Source: Symbiodinium kawagutii (taxonomy: Eukaryota; Sar; Dinophyceae; Suessiales; Symbiodiniaceae). Taken from it: a stretch of 64,000 nt of DNA. Below the pieces are notes generated by a model. That model made no database searches and was not told the origin of the DNA. It saw only the letters and a program-made list of their open reading frames with translations. The position numbers were made by a program, and so were the translations under genes. How positions within the stretch are numbered: the stretch's first letter is position 1; the number at the start of each line of letters is the position of its first letter. Of this stretch, positions 23,402 through 39,000 are shown in pieces. The DNA lies in assembly GCA_009767595.1 (NCBI GenBank), contig VSDK01011186.1:93648-157647 (forward strand). The letters are read 5' to 3'.

Positions 23402-25658
23402 CTGGGAGAGCTATCACTGGCTCCCGGCCTCATGACTTTGCCTGGTCAATGTAGCCATGGATTGAATATCCATGTATGCATTTACATTTAGTATGTGTCT
23501 GCAAGTAAAGGATGTATGTGAAACAAAAAAACATATGTGTATTCAAAATATGTAAATACAAACATGCAAATAGCATATGCTAATGCAAACATGGCTTTGA
23601 TTAATCCGCATTTAAACAAATCATGTGTATATATATATAATATTGAATATTAATACACATATATAGATATGTTAAAGAACAAACATTATGGAATACCAAA
23701 GTCATGAATACATTCTGTTTGTGTCTTGTTTTGTTCCACGTGCACAAAAAGCAAGTTTGCATATGCAATAATCAATAAGCTAGAACATGTAATGTTTGCC
23801 CTCAATAGATGTATATATATATAACACACTTTTATCACACAAGAAACTTTTACGCTTGCACACACTGAAATATAGTAGCTATAATTATGTACCGTAATGG
23901 AAACATAGATTCGTACTGTCGTACTGTCCAAGTACACTGTGTAACATGACATCCCCAGGCCATCGGCATCTGTGGCACATCACTTGCAGGTAACGTGCAA
24001 AAGGACGTGTTCTGCTGCATGGTGCCCCTATGGCTGTTGATCAGTGACATGATGTGTCATGTGGCCATGGGTCAATATTAATCAACCAACTAATGGGGGA
24101 TTTCCACCAACAATAACAGGGAAAACCATGGTTAATAGTGGGGGAACCAGGAGCACAGGTTTTTGACCCACAGCCATGTATGTTTCTCTAAATTGGGCTA
24201 CCCCCTACATGATGAGGAACATTTCTGATTGAACACCAATGATATGGATCTCAAACACTATTCAATCTGTGGCATGCTGCTGGATGGAGCAAACTATATA
24301 TCCACATTCACATGTCCATGTTTCCATAACCAAAACTTTGTGAGTGCTTCTGGATCTTTTCAGGACCCTCGCATAAATCATGGGTAAGCTGAAACCTCAT
24401 TCCACTTGTCTATGGCTCGTGGATGTGCAGTTGGGGCTAGTTCCCTGGGATATATCAATGTTTAACAACCTTCTAAGGTGGGTGAACCAACACGTTTAAC
24501 CATGGCGACTCATGTCACCAGTTGCTTGGGCAGTGCGAATGCACATCCCCTTCAATGTCACAAGTGTCGTTCGAGCTTTTCGATGGGATTTTGATTCTGC
24601 TTGATGGCGGTGTCAATGATGGTCTCATCAAAGCAGTGAGTGGCCTCAATGAGAATGCGGAAATGCATTCCATCATGCGAGATTGAACAGCAAACTGAAA
24701 AAGATTGAAAAAGAGTGTATTGGATGACATAAGGAGATTGGACAAAAACAAAACATGGGATTGTCCTTCAATGGCTTCAACGCTGTACTCCGAAAAATCT
24801 CATCATCCTGTGGTTTCCAGAACGGTCTGAATTCAAAACGGCCATGGCTTAGAGCCTTGGCATCGGCGCCCCAGTTCCCAGCGGTGAGGTGCCAGACTTT
24901 CAGTTCTTTCACCCTGGGACCATGTGCATCTTGATATTGAAACATGTAACACATATTGAGGAATGGTGATTTGTAGAGGCTAATACTGGTTAGCGGTTAA
25001 TAACATGGCTATGGGTCAAGATGAATCCCCCAACAAAATGAGCAAAAAGACATGGTTGGCCAATGGTTGATCCTGATTTTCTCATGGATAACAAGGATGA
25101 CCACAGTTTGACAGTGGCTTTGTTGAAACGTTCATCCACTCAACCTTGAGATATTCAGGAGTCAGTCACACTCATATAATGTCATATAGTGTCAACCCCG
25201 GATTAATAAACCCTAGGTTTTTTAAATTGGGGGGCACCTTATAATGGGAAACCAAGGCTTTTGGGGGATACCCCTATTAATTAGCCAGGGGCTTTTGAAT
25301 CCGGGGTTGACATTAATCCAATAATTACATCGCCGCTGCAAATCATCCACATGTTCCTCACCCAAAACCAACGCAGGCTTCACCCTGGACAATTGCAGCC
25401 ATGCCAATGTTGATCTAAAGCAAGGGACCCCTTTTGCCGGCAATGTGACAATGTAACCGAGCCCCAAATGATGCTGAACCATATCAGTTCTTGGATCTTC
25501 GCTGATGGATGATAGTCAGCCTCCAGGATGTCCTGAGGGTTGGGATCACGGTCGTCAACGGCGAGTCAACGGTCCCATGAATTTTCTCAACACGCTCTCA
25601 TTTCAAGCCTTGAGAAATAGCCTTGTGGAGGCAACCAAATGCCCAGAGTATATATATG

Positions 25659-25691
<33 letters not shown>

Positions 25692-28600
25692 GAATATATA
25701 TAGAGTACTGTGAATTGCTTGGAGGAGCCAAGATGTTCTCCTCATGTTCTATGCCTTGTTGTGTGGAGGGTATATTGTTTCATCTAGCTATTTGCAAAGT
25801 GTTCTTTGACGCAATTGTGTCATTTCAATTCATTTCAGTTATTGGGTTTGTGTTTTTCTTCAGAATTGCTACTGTATTGCGCAAATTCTCTAAGATTGAC
25901 ATGTGGCAGGGATGATACCCCAGCAACTAGCCAAGTTCCTCACCACATAATCATGAAGCTGAGTTGTAAGAGCAATGGCCATACCCCTCAGCCAGTGTAG
26001 TTAATATCTACCATAATCCTGGTACCCTTCAAGGTGAACCCCAAGTCAACAGGCCCTCCTTGTAACCCACCCTCCAGTGATAAGCCGCAGTGGTTACCCT
26101 TCTGGCCGTGAACTTCGCTGACCAACAGGCCCGGGGGGACACCAAGGCACCGCCAGCACCACGTGAAGACTGGTCTCCAAGCTGAGGGCGCCTGACCGCG
26201 ACAGAGCGTCCAGCAAGTCGAAGGCCTGGGGCCACTGCCAGGTGCCACGGTGGCTGGTGGCTGGTGTTGCAGCTGGGCGTTGGTTGTTGGAGGTTGGTAG
26301 GTCCTAATATCAAGATTGATCATTGGATTGTTGGAGCTTGGTAAGTCCATGTAAGTCCAATAAGCAAGAGGATATGAACTCTTTGGAAACCATAATTATC
26401 ATATCAACAACAAATAAGAATTATAAATGTCAGCGAATGTCAGCATGAACTGGAACCTGTTGTCCATCCATGGCAAACTCCTTCGCACATGGCAACAGTT
26501 ACGTGCCACGCTGCCTGGTTGGTCTCTCGTCGCTGTTCTGCATGGTCCAAGTCCCTCTTTTTCAGGTTTCCAAGGAAACCACGCTGCTCCTACACCATGG
26601 AACTCACAGTTTCATGGGGATAGCAACCTGTGGGACACTGGGTGCCGCTCCACCAATGGGTGCCGCTCCACCAAAGGGAACAACGATGGAGTCACATGGG
26701 GAAGTACCTAGAGGATCTTCGAGGCGGACATGCAAAGACCATCCATCAAATTGCTAGCACTGGCAGTCCTGCTTTTGCCACACTCCCGTTGAGATCTTGA
26801 TGGTACTTGGCCGCAGCCTCAAGTGGCGGGCAAAGCATGCTGAGCGATGGAGGCTGTCATGGGCACGCCAAAAAACTTGCTCCTGCAATTATGAGAAGTT
26901 ATGCCTACTGTGATCACAATTTTACACTGAACACGATGCGCCTGCACATTGCTTACGTAATAAATATATAAGACTTCAAAGCAACCATGACTAATCCACG
27001 GGAAAAATATCTCCAAGAAGCTTGGCATCCGTGTCAAACTTCAGGTAATTTGCATCCTTGGGGTGTCACAGACCTTCTCTTCAAGACGTGCATGGTCTTG
27101 AACACAAGTTTCACCAACGAAAATCATACACATTTTACATCAAACATAATTAGTGAACTTGGGCTGTTGCAAAAGCAGCGAAGAGTTCATCTGAGGTCTG
27201 ATTTGAAAGTTGGTTGTGGAAAGACTTCGATTGGAGGGATAAGACGTTAGATAGATTCAGATAGCAAGGATCTAAAGCATCAAACCAACCCTCCCACTTG
27301 AGTTGTTGTCCAACCAATAGCCCAGGACGAACACCACCCACAAGTAGGCAATCAATGTCGACCCCAACAAACACCAAAAGCCCAGCTAGCAGCTAGAACT
27401 CATGGCCAGCAGCAACTCGCAGCACAGAATCTTCATGACCAAGTATCAAGTTCATGGGGAATCCGAGTATAATCCCACGATCCAGCAAAAGCCTGCAATC
27501 GGTGCGGCAACGTAAGGTCCATTGCTATGATCACGCCAGGGAGCACCAAATACTTCAGGGAGAGCCCATCCACTGGCATGGCAGGGTCTGCTTTTCAAGT
27601 GGATCGAACCTGTGTAGATACCATGGAACAAAAAAGACACGCAGCCAATAAGCAAATCGAAAGTTGCACATTGCGACTAAAGGATAGACACTACTACGAA
27701 TGTCATCTTGCCAGGAGAAGATAAGAAACATTGCACCTTCATTGCATGATACTGCATGTATGGAACAGCCCCTGTAATTACGGACAACAGAAAAACACTG
27801 AGTGAAGATGAGTGATGAATAAATATCAATATTCATCAAAACACAACTTTACACCATGCAGGCATGAATAGAATTAACAAGGATACAGTACTAAAAGCTG
27901 ATGGGCTTTTGCAGGCTCAAATTGATTGCTTCCGTGTCTGTAAACAGTGTACCCCATGGATCCATGGCTGGTTTGGTTTCCCGGACAAAAATAAAGTCAA
28001 TTGTGGTATGGTTGGTCGCACCGATTCTTGGTGTTTGTGTTTGTGTGTGTATATATAACTGCGTGTGTATGCGTGTGTGTGTGTGTGTGTGTGTGTGTTT
28101 CACAACCCAGGCATCTGCGCATGTTTCAATCTGTAATAGCTGGGGGCCACTCGACCACCCCAAAACCTCACCTCAACGCCAGGGGCACCAGACGATGGCC
28201 TTGGTTGTCACAATCTTGGGATAACCGGGTAACCGGGTATGATCGCCACCCTCTGAGAGTCACGTGGGATCCAGGAAATCCTGAGTTCTTTGATAATCAC
28301 TGGCCATGGGTCACTGATTAAACTGGTGGTGCTGAACCTCAATCTGGATCTGAACTGCGTTGTAGATATGCAATGGGTGTCCCGCCATAGTTTTGGACCA
28401 GTGGGGCCCTTGAAGATACTTATGGGAAACTAAGCTTGAAACTTAGCATATGGTTTCTAAGCTTGTCACTGTATACCCATCCTTGGATTTTACTGCGAAA
28501 ATGTCTGCTGGAAACCTGGAGTATAACATATGACTCCGGATGACCATCAATGATTGTGGCGTTTGCAGTGCATTTTTTCACATCAATTTCTGGGGCTAGC

Positions 28601-29776
28601 AAGTATAATACCCTGTAAATGTAGCAACGGATAATCACCGTCGACAACATGCAACTTGTGGGTTCTCTATTAAACCTTCTTGGGTCAAGCGAACTTTGCT
28701 GGTTGGTGTTTTTAACCCCTATGAAAAATGTGTTCGTCAACCAACTAACAATTTGTTACTTCTGGGGAAACAAAGAATGTTTAAAACCACCAACCAGTTT
28801 GTAATGATAACGCTTCGTATCTCTGTCCGTGACAGCAACACCGCAACACCATCTTCTGAGTGTAATTAATTCATTTAGTTGACACTGACACTCCTATAAT
28901 CGTCCTCTGGTACCTGTGGTGAAACAAGAAACCTTGTACTGTAGACTCTTCTGCTGCCTGCAGTGACTGCGTTCCCATTGATCTTTTCCGACCTTTTTCG
29001 GGTCTGCAAATATCAATTTAACCAAATAAAAACAGCAACAAACACGCAGCTCAAGTGGGTTTGTCCAGCCTGCCATGTTGGTACCACAGACTGCCTGCGA
29101 GAAATGGTAATTTGCTTTAGGGAAGTCACCATTTTTGAGGGCACTGAGCAGGACTAACAAGCTGCTGCGCGCCATGGCTATGGATAAGCATCAATAGCTT
29201 CTTGGCCATAGTCAACCAGCTTATGAACCATGCTTAAGTGCAACCATTCATGAATATCGATTTGGAATAAGGTCAAAATTCACTCTTCTGAGTCATATAT
29301 ATATATATATATGTATATTATTTAGTATCAAAATATATGAACATATATATATATATATAGATAATAAATAAATATATATATATACCTATACATATACAAA
29401 TATATAAATATAAACATCTGTTATATATGTATTATACACTACAACTATATGCAATTATAAACCAGCATCAACATGCATCAACCATTTATCTGGACTAAGA
29501 TCAATAATCACTCTCAAACCACAACCAACGACTGACCGCTCTTGACAATTGCATATATTATATCATATCCCTCAAATCTACACCGGAGACTGGCAAACAA
29601 CCAGGGACTGCTGTGACTGCGATACTTCTCCACTGGTCGAGTCAGACCTCGGCTGGGGACGGCAACACTACCATCACCACCTTTGGTTGGTTTGCTCCAC
29701 CGGGAAAAACCGCGCAGTACGATGATGATCATGTCATCCTGCACTTTAAAATGAAAGTGACAATGATAATAGTAAT

Positions 29777-29816
<40 letters not shown>

Positions 29817-29818
29817 CG

Positions 29819-29883
<65 letters not shown>

Positions 29884-29884
29884 A

Positions 29885-29943
<59 letters not shown>

Positions 29944-29948
29944 CGACG

Positions 29949-30021
<73 letters not shown>

Positions 30022-33000
30022 CGATGACAACGATGACGATGATCAATCGCAGTTTGAATGGAACATGGCTTGAAATGCTTGAGTTTGCAAAACTATATAC
30101 ATTATAGGAGTCAAGCAATAAAACATAATAAAACAGTCGTGTTGAGATCGCAAGTCTTTTGGCTTTTAGTTGAATCGCTGTGCGTACTAAAAGTGGATCA
30201 CGGCGAGCCCTGATCGATTTTCAGCCATGGACAATCGACTCAATTTTCCTGAAATGAGGTGCTGGTACACTAAATTTGCAAAAACAATCTGAATAGATAG
30301 CAGTTAGAATCTCAAACAGTGCCTGCTACAAACGTCGCAAAGAGAACCTGAACCATGAACTCCTATCACTGTAAACCCAGTCAGTACAAGGTCAAAGGAG
30401 CCATCAGCTATTGACCATGGTTGATTTTGCCATGATTAATTAAGCATAATTAACCATCAGTTCTATCCCGTTGATCAATCAAAATAAGTTCTTTTCCTAT
30501 AGGACACATGAACATGTTTGGTGCACAATATGCATACAGTGCTTCATCACGACCAAATAACTTCCGGATCTGCTCACAATAGATTCTGGTCTTGGTTGAA
30601 CTGGGTCAGAAGCCATTAAAGGCAAAGCACGTAAACAAAAGCCGACCTGTGCCACACCACTCAAAGCACATATTCAAAGTTTAGTGCCTTGTTGAAGTCC
30701 TGTTCCACATGTTTGAGTCAAGTTCCTTCTTTTGTCTGCTTAAGTTTATCAATCGAAACCAGAACTCCCGAGATTCCTGGCGCATATTCCCAAGACGCAT
30801 GGTAGTTTCTTGGACCATGAATCTGCTTGAGCTACCCCAAAAAAAGATAAACATGATATTAAGACCTCACTCAGAGGCATCGTTTTTGCAAACATTGAAA
30901 TGCGGTCAACCCCTGGTCCGACTCGGTACTTCAATGATGCCAGAAGAAACTGATTCAGCCCGAAACCAACTTGAAGTCTCCACACAAACTTGGCGTGACT
31001 GCAAATGGTAAGCTTGCTTGCGTAAACTTGTGGCTATGTAGAAGATTTACAGTATTTAATTACTTGTTCATGAATATCCACAGACATGCCCAACTACGCA
31101 ACCACATCTATATATAAACAAATAATGAACAACAACACACACATTTTATGTCGTGTGCCACAAATAAATATGTATATACATAATACAATAATACATATAT
31201 CATATATATATATATAATATGGCATGTCCAAAAAAATGTGCCATATCCTCCAACAAAATCCAACACAGTCACCACCCTCCAACTTGAGCCCCTGGCTTTT
31301 TGCTCTTGAGGAGAACGAACTCTTCAGCCGCTGCACCTTCCATCTGCAGCAGATTCTGTGGAGGCCTCGGGTGGCATGGGCAGCGGATGGGCAGCGAGCA
31401 GCAACCGATGTTTGCAACCAGCAACCAGTAACCAGCAGCAACAAGCATGCAGAAATGCACCAAAGCTTTTACTTCTTATCGGTAGTGAACAACAATTCAT
31501 CGATCATCAACCTTCGACGACCTTTATAATATTCATGATCTTGGAAGATTTGGAGGGCATCAATGAATCCAAATCAGCTCCAAAAGGGCTACTCATTCAG
31601 AACATGGTCGAAAGGATTTGTGGCAACTCCCAGCCAGGCAATACAAGCTATTCACGCGCAACAGGTTGCAAACTGTTGTAAGTGCCCAGTAGGCCGATGT
31701 CAAATGGCAAGCAACCCCATCAAAAGTCTCAACAGAGTGCTCTCCCCCAGGTAGGAAACTGTTGGTTGACGAAAATGATATTTTGTTTATCGACAAGAAA
31801 CGCTTTTGATATCCCACGAACCGGGAACTTACCCTTTGGCAATCTAACATGGTAATAGAAAATCCACCGTGAATGGATTAATTCCCAGGGTTTTCCTCAC
31901 AAAGTGGTGGATTTTCCATTGCCATGTGAGTCTACCGGAGAGTAGTCCCAAAGAAGTCAGAATCAATCCATTCAAATGCCGTGCTTCGGAAGCTGGGAAG
32001 CCCATGGGCAAATTAACATCCACGGTTGATCTAACCCGGAGGGCCGTGGTCGTCCACGAAGAGTTCGAGCTCGGGATGCCATGGCCATTTCCGTTGAGAT
32101 CACTACAGCGATAGCCACCGTCACGTGATTTTTGTGGTGCGAAACGGGGAACCGGGCGCGAAGGCAATCAACAAAGCAACAACAATGAGAACAATTCAGA
32201 AAAGAAAATGATTGAGTGAGATTCAATAAACAATAAGCAACTGTGAGTTTGAGAACAATAATAATTTTCTGAATGTGATTCTTGGCTGAATGAAAACTCC
32301 AAGAATCACATTCAGAAAAGAAACCATGAGATCCAACAAGGTAAAACAGCTATAATGGCAGGGAAGTAGTGAACAAGAAATTGCATGGACTGCATCAGTA
32401 AGAAAGTAGCCAGAAGCTACGAGGCAGCCAACCAGCCAACCTCAACTCAACCCAACCAATCATCCAAGCAACCAAACAGTTTCAAACGGCATATTATGTG
32501 TATACACAAATATATCTATCTACATAAAAAGGAACAAATATATACAAATCCTTTGGTTGGTTCATAATGGTTGGTAGAACAAACCAATACATCAAAGAAA
32601 TTCACGGCTCACTGGGTCTCACCGGGTTGCGCGGCCATCATCTTCACAGGCGCGGCAGCAAGCGAGGTATCCTCCGTGAACGCTTGGAGAGCATGATCAA
32701 TAAGCTGAGAAAATGTTGATGAATAATGGTTTATTGGTCAATAATCATCAACCAACAATGGGTGATAATAAACAACTATTTTATAATAAAGCAATGATTT
32801 ATGATGGGGAACCAGGGGTACAGGGTTTTGACCCACAGCCACATGAGTGTATCCAAAAAGGGCGGTATCCCCCAACCATCCCTAAATGATCACTATTCAT
32901 AAGGCAACCAACCAGCTGCGGGGGTACATAATTTATCAGAATATATACACCCACTTGATTGATCTAAATCCCGTCTTGGGCTATCTTGGGTTGGGTTCAC

Positions 33001-36000
33001 ACCAGTGTTCTTCCAAGAACCATCCGGTATGATGTGCTCATTTATAGCCTTGAAATCTGCTGCTGCGCATTTTCTTAGCTGAAACTGATCACCTGGATCA
33101 TGCGCGGAAAGGTTCCCAACCAAAAAATGATGATTCCGATATGACGACGGATACGATGCCACACAATATTTGCCCTCACAAGTCGCATAATATGTTTTGT
33201 GGGTGTTGAGTCGTGTTGCTTATTTTTGCTTATTTGCCCTTGTAACTTGTAATTCACCGGCGTCAACAAGCATTCTAGCATATGCTTCAGTCAAAGAAGC
33301 AATCCCCCAAATGGAGAAAGGTGATTGTCAGAAGTCATGAGTACACCTCCGAAGCTACGTGGCCCTGCCCCCACAAAAATCGCTGAGATCCAATCAAAGG
33401 AACCCAAACATTCATAATCCATCCAAACGTACGCATCCGATGAGAATATTGTTTCCTAGAAAATGACTGCTGCATGTTGCACCAAAACTCATGGAAACGT
33501 AGCTACAGGACATCATCTCTTGTTTTCTGCAGCGATTCATGCGCTTGCTGTTGTCATATTCTTGATGATGGGAACCATAGAACGAGTGATTTTGGAGTAA
33601 TTACCATACATCACCAGATCAATCAACAAAAGCATGAAACCGACCCTGGGTTAAGCGAAGTAACTAAATAGTCGAAAATCACCTTGATCAATAGGACAAC
33701 CTTGCAACGATTAGATCATTAGATCAATTAGATTGATTCAACCCACATCAACCGGTTGGAGACTAACGCAGGGTAACATAAATAAGAAAGCGAGGTCAAA
33801 AACAGCCATATCTACAAACGGCCCTTCAACGGTGCAGCACCAACCTGCACGCGCAGCATAGAGTAGGTCGACTCCTCAATGCAGAAATCTGCTGGAGTTG
33901 AATCTCCAACCTATTGACAGTGCTTGCCAATCATTCGAAATGATGAGTAGTGACCAAACAAAAAGGCTGATACTGCAACAGACATTGCGGTGATGGCTAA
34001 TTGTGATTGGCTACTACTATTTGAAGAGAAATCCTAATAGGGTCTTGAAATGCCTTTAGGGTAAGTGACTTCTGTTATTTGTTCTAAAAATTGCTCCTCT
34101 CAAGAATACTGGTGGTGCGGTGATTGTTGTTGTCGTGGTTGTGTTTGTGGTGTTGTGGTGGTGTTGGTGGTGCTGAAGAGCGGGGAATGGTGAGTGGTAG
34201 TGAGCGCTGTTGGTGTTCCATGGTCAGCGCATACTTCCTGTGGCCTATCCCACCCATTCCCTCTGAGACTTCTCCTTCATCTCTCTCATCGCTGCTTTTC
34301 TTCTCTTTTGAGGCCTTGCTTCCTCAACAAAATCTGCCTCGGTCTCGAAGTCTCCTCAGTCTTGCACAAACCAAGGTGTGCAGGTTGGTTGTAGGTTGCC
34401 CCATGATTTCCAAGCATGCCATGCCATGGTCAATTGAAACTTGAAAAAACTGGTCGGCTCAAACAAAGCGTGATGCAGGAGAGACGACATTTCAAGTCAC
34501 AAACCAGTAATTTCAGTAAGCACGAAGATGTTGTATTTAAAACTAAGTTTATTCAAAACCATATTCTTGAGGTGGCAGACCTGTTTCGGGCAGTGATTCC
34601 AGCGATCACTCACCCTTCATTTAAAGTGCATTTGAACACAAGTACTCGCAAATGCCATAATAGTCGGCTTGACACTACCCGAAATCAAAACAGGATAGTA
34701 AACACTCCGCGCTGTGTGTTTGTATGTGTAATTGGTTGGGGCAAACACATATTATTCACTTTTCCACGCCACTTTTCCGTCTGAGTTACAGGGACGGTGG
34801 TTCTACCACGGACGCAACAAAACACAAATATGAGTCACTCAACTGACTACTACAAGTAGTGGGGAATACAAGAAAATGATTGAAACCACGAACCAGCTAG
34901 GTAATTTACTTCTCCGATTCAAAGCAAAACCCGAATAGTGTGACAATCAAATGATCGTAGTTATTTTGGTATGGTGCAAGGTTCGGACACTTGGTGAGGT
35001 AACATTAAAAGTAATACCGCTGACCCCAGTGTCCTCAGCCGTGACAACTCAAGTGGGACCTTTTCCGCAGGTTGAACGCACGCGCAAATGCATTCAATGT
35101 TGGGCGAACAGAAACAAAAACGATCACAGCCACTATAATAAGCTTTGTCACCATTCTCGACCCAAAAAAATATCAAAGACTATGGTGCTGAAGATAGTGC
35201 CATACTCAGTGGTGGGCCCCAGGATAGGTGTCACTCCCTTGGCGTCCAAGTCTCCAAGTCCATAGTTCACACTGGGAATGACGGGCGGACACTCCTCTAC
35301 GGCCATGGTGCGCGTCATTGGCTGGGTCATGAGGATGGTAGCCGCTGCTCTCAAAGATGCAACAAGAACAGCAACAGCAACAGCAACAGCAACAACAACA
35401 AGAACAACAACAACAGCAACAACAACAGCAACAACAACAACAACAACAACAACAACGACCTCTACATCCTCTACTACCGTCACTACCACTACCACTACCA
35501 CTACCACTATATACCACCACCACCACCACAACCACTAGACAGAAACAACAACTGCATCAGCAACCTTTCACAGCAACAACAATACAAACAGCTGCAACGG
35601 ATGAGTCAGCTTAGAGGATCAAACAAATTGATCACGGTGCCAAAGATTAAACATTGCGTGTGGGGAGTCGACATTGGGGGCTGTAGCTAAACTAAGGCCT
35701 GTGGAACTCTGATACCGAGTTTGGATGGAATGCGACCCTAACGAATCTCAGTAAAACTGGAGACTTCCTACTCAACCAGGATGCCTGGAATAAGGCCCTT
35801 CACAAGAGGGAAAGGACTGGAAGAAATTTCTGCGACGCTCAAACTCGACAGTTTTCAGGTCTCAACCCTGAGCCTCGGCTCCGCATTGCTGCATGTTTCG
35901 CATCTTCGCCTCCTCCTGCGTCGTGCCAGTGGCAATGGTTGGCTGGCACTCAGCAACATTGTGCGTGCTGTGCATTGATCACATGCATTGCTTCTGCATT

Positions 36001-39000
36001 GATAAGAAATTCCCAGGCTTACTGAACAACGTGGGGCTGGAATGTGGTGACCCATGTTGGAGTGAGCCATACTCTTTTTGGTGACTGAATTGTTGACCCA
36101 CATGTAGCTCGTGCGCATCTGCCCATGACTGCCTCGATTAGATATCCCAGTATCCAGCGGATTCATTGTCCACCCATCCCTCTCCATGCTATCCTCCGTG
36201 GAGGCTAACCCCTCATGAAGGCCGCATCCCGCCTGTGTCTCCTTGAGCTGTTTGGATTTGGAGCTGGCGATGGTCTGCCACAGAGCCTCCACATGCGCCT
36301 TCACCTGTCGCCACTCACCGCCAGCTGGATTTATACCTTACAGTGTGCAGGATTTATATCTTACAGTGGGCTGGATTTACTAACGGATTCCTTTCATTTT
36401 TCCCCTTACTTACAAATAAATGTCTGTGTGATATAGAAGTGCTACTACAATCCATGATGAGGACCTATGCAGGAGCATGCCAGAGCTCTGGATGCTCAGG
36501 TAACTGCAGCTTGCAGCCAATGATTCACTTGCTGCTTTCCTCCGGTCTCCAACTGCCTACTGTACTCACCATTGGCTGAACCTGCCTATGCTATTGTCGT
36601 TGCTATATTTGCAGTTGAACCAGTGTAATCTTACAGTTCTTGCTGGTTCATGCTTCCAACATGTAAAATCGTGTGTGTTTCCTAAAATAGGAATGCTCCC
36701 CCCATATCAGTTCTGTCTCTCGGAGCATTCATGAAAACCAAACATGCATGGTTGCGCCATTTAGGAAACACCAACCATTGCAATGAAGTGGAGTTGTTGA
36801 TACTGGCTACCACCGACTCCATCCCAGAAAGGCGGTTTTCTGTTAGGGAAACCGTTCCAGAACTTAGGAGTACAGCATGGACACACCTCTTGTCGTGGGT
36901 AATGATACAAGGTCTGCTCGAACAGCAAATTCATCATGGACATCCGCGGTGAAGGAGGCTGGAAAGTGATGGTTTGTTCATGTGCACGTCAAGAATAACA
37001 GCAAATTGATGTAAATTGTGATGATTACTGTAATAGTGATGATGAATATTTGTTAGTATAATGATGTACCATACTCCAGACTACATGGGTCCAAACGTCG
37101 TGGTATCCCAAGACCAATGTCGAAGGGAAAACGTCAACCTTGAGGTTCAACATTGTTCGGAATTCAGACCGTTGGATGGGAAAACAAAGCCAATGGTAAT
37201 CTGCAATAACGAGGATTATCAACCACACAAAGAGTAGTTCTATCTTAGCAAAGATGAAAACACACACACACAAATCAAAATCAGTACTTTCATGGTACTA
37301 CCAATTAATCAAATATTGTAATACAGGCACACAAAGAATAGGTTTCTCTAATGTACATTTCTACAGTCTAAAGATATACATACATAGTTACTTGCACATC
37401 AATGTATGTGAATATGATACAGGATGATAAAGGTGTCAAAACCCCGAGACACCAGTGGTAAGTTGAACATGTTCTCAAGTAGTTGATGTAGATAGTGGCT
37501 AGCAGCCGAGCGGCTAGCAAGTGCAGCTTATCCAATACATTCAATTTAGGTGGGCTGGTGGTTTATTTTGGTAGTGTCTTTTGTTGTAGATGATGCAGAG
37601 ATTGAAAATGCGGATCAAAATTGGGAAATCTCATGGACTAATTAAGAATTGTCAATCATGGGTAATGTGCCGAATAAGGGACTAACCAACAAGATACTTT
37701 ACTTATATAGCATCTGCTTATTCAATTCATCCACATGTTGGTTAGTGGTTGGTACTAATTGTGATAAACAGGTCTCTCAACAACTACTAAATAACTGCTA
37801 CTAATATACCAATTATTGTGCACTTAGTAACATGTGCATGAAACTACATACAATTTACAGGAAGTCATAGGTACATGATTCTAACCAACAACAACTTACC
37901 ACAACCGCTGCTGCAACATGTGCCTGCTGGATCTTCTCTGCAGTGCTGACACTTCCGACTTTGTCAACGGCGCCGTCGTAGGACATGAGGTCAGGTGGTA
38001 CCTGACGCACGCTTCCGGAAAAAGATCTGGTGGTTTCTTAAGCCATGGGGACCCAAAAATTGATTGGTTTATTGCTGCCACTAACATTGCATTATTTGGG
38101 AGGGTTGAGAAACATTCATGTTGGGGCACTGACCTGTGAGGAAAATTAGGACAAAGCCACCAGGTGGATTGATGTGGAAAATGAAAGGTATGCGCATGAT
38201 GTTTATTACGCGATATCAGGTTCATTCTATATAGTGTTTGGTAAGGACAGCTACAAACAAGAAAACACTAAATCTGGTAGTTGCATGTGCCAAACCACCG
38301 CGGTGATGTCATCTAGTGATAATAGTCATCTGACCACCAACATACTAGTGCTTTCACCATTGAGTGATATTGGGCAAATCAAACAGACCACTTCAGATTC
38401 CAAGCGTCTAAATTTGGCTCAGGAAGACCAAGGTAAGCGTCAAGAGTGACTGACATCCCACTACAGATAACCATTCGAGTCATTTGAGTGATCTTTGCAG
38501 AGCCCAATCCACCGAGATCCCAATTGAACATGGGTGTTTCCCTTGAATCCCTTAAGATATGTTTTATTTCCATGTGATTGGCGAGGGGGAGTGGTTGGAA
38601 ATGCCATACCCAGATCTATGCTGCGAAACGACGACGCACCTGATATCGAACGAAGAGTTCGATGAGGTCTTGAGTCAGCTGGATCTCCTACGACTTGAAG
38701 TGCTTGGTGGTTGAACTGAGCCTTTGAAACCTTTGGTTGTTGCTGGTCATGAATAATGGTTTATTGATGGTGATAGTGCTAAATACTTGTTAATGGTGCT
38801 AAATACTAAATACTTGTTAATGGTTGACAACAAGGTCATTCAAACCAAGCAGTTAACGAACCACAATGGGCTCAGTAATGGTTAAGGAGTTAAGGAAAAA
38901 TGGTTAGCTCAAATCCAAATCGTGAAATAGCGGTTAGTTGACTGGTTGGTGGTTATCAGCCATCTCAAACATATGCACAAGCCAATCAACCATCCCAGAG

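Larger units (their letters stand above)
26555..31283. other. Longest intron of the unknown-protein gene (4.7 kb)
   Basis: Between exons 31284-31343 and 26515-26554. It holds the (GAT)n array, a (GT)n tract, AT tracts, a family B element and one possible extra exon at 29.06-29.17 kb. Islands near 27.5 and 30.8 kb have open frames on both strands, with nothing to choose between them. Confidence 0.5.

Noticed and set aside
29746..30118. Open frames encoding poly-Asp, poly-Met, poly-Ser and poly-Ile/His
   Set aside because: All are readings of the (GAT)n microsatellite on both strands, with no flanking protein-like sequence.
35145..35690. A 181-residue plus-strand open frame rich in Asn and Ser
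   Set aside because: Its length comes from the (CAA)n/(ACC)n tract. The real signal at this place is the small minus-strand exon 35273-35344.
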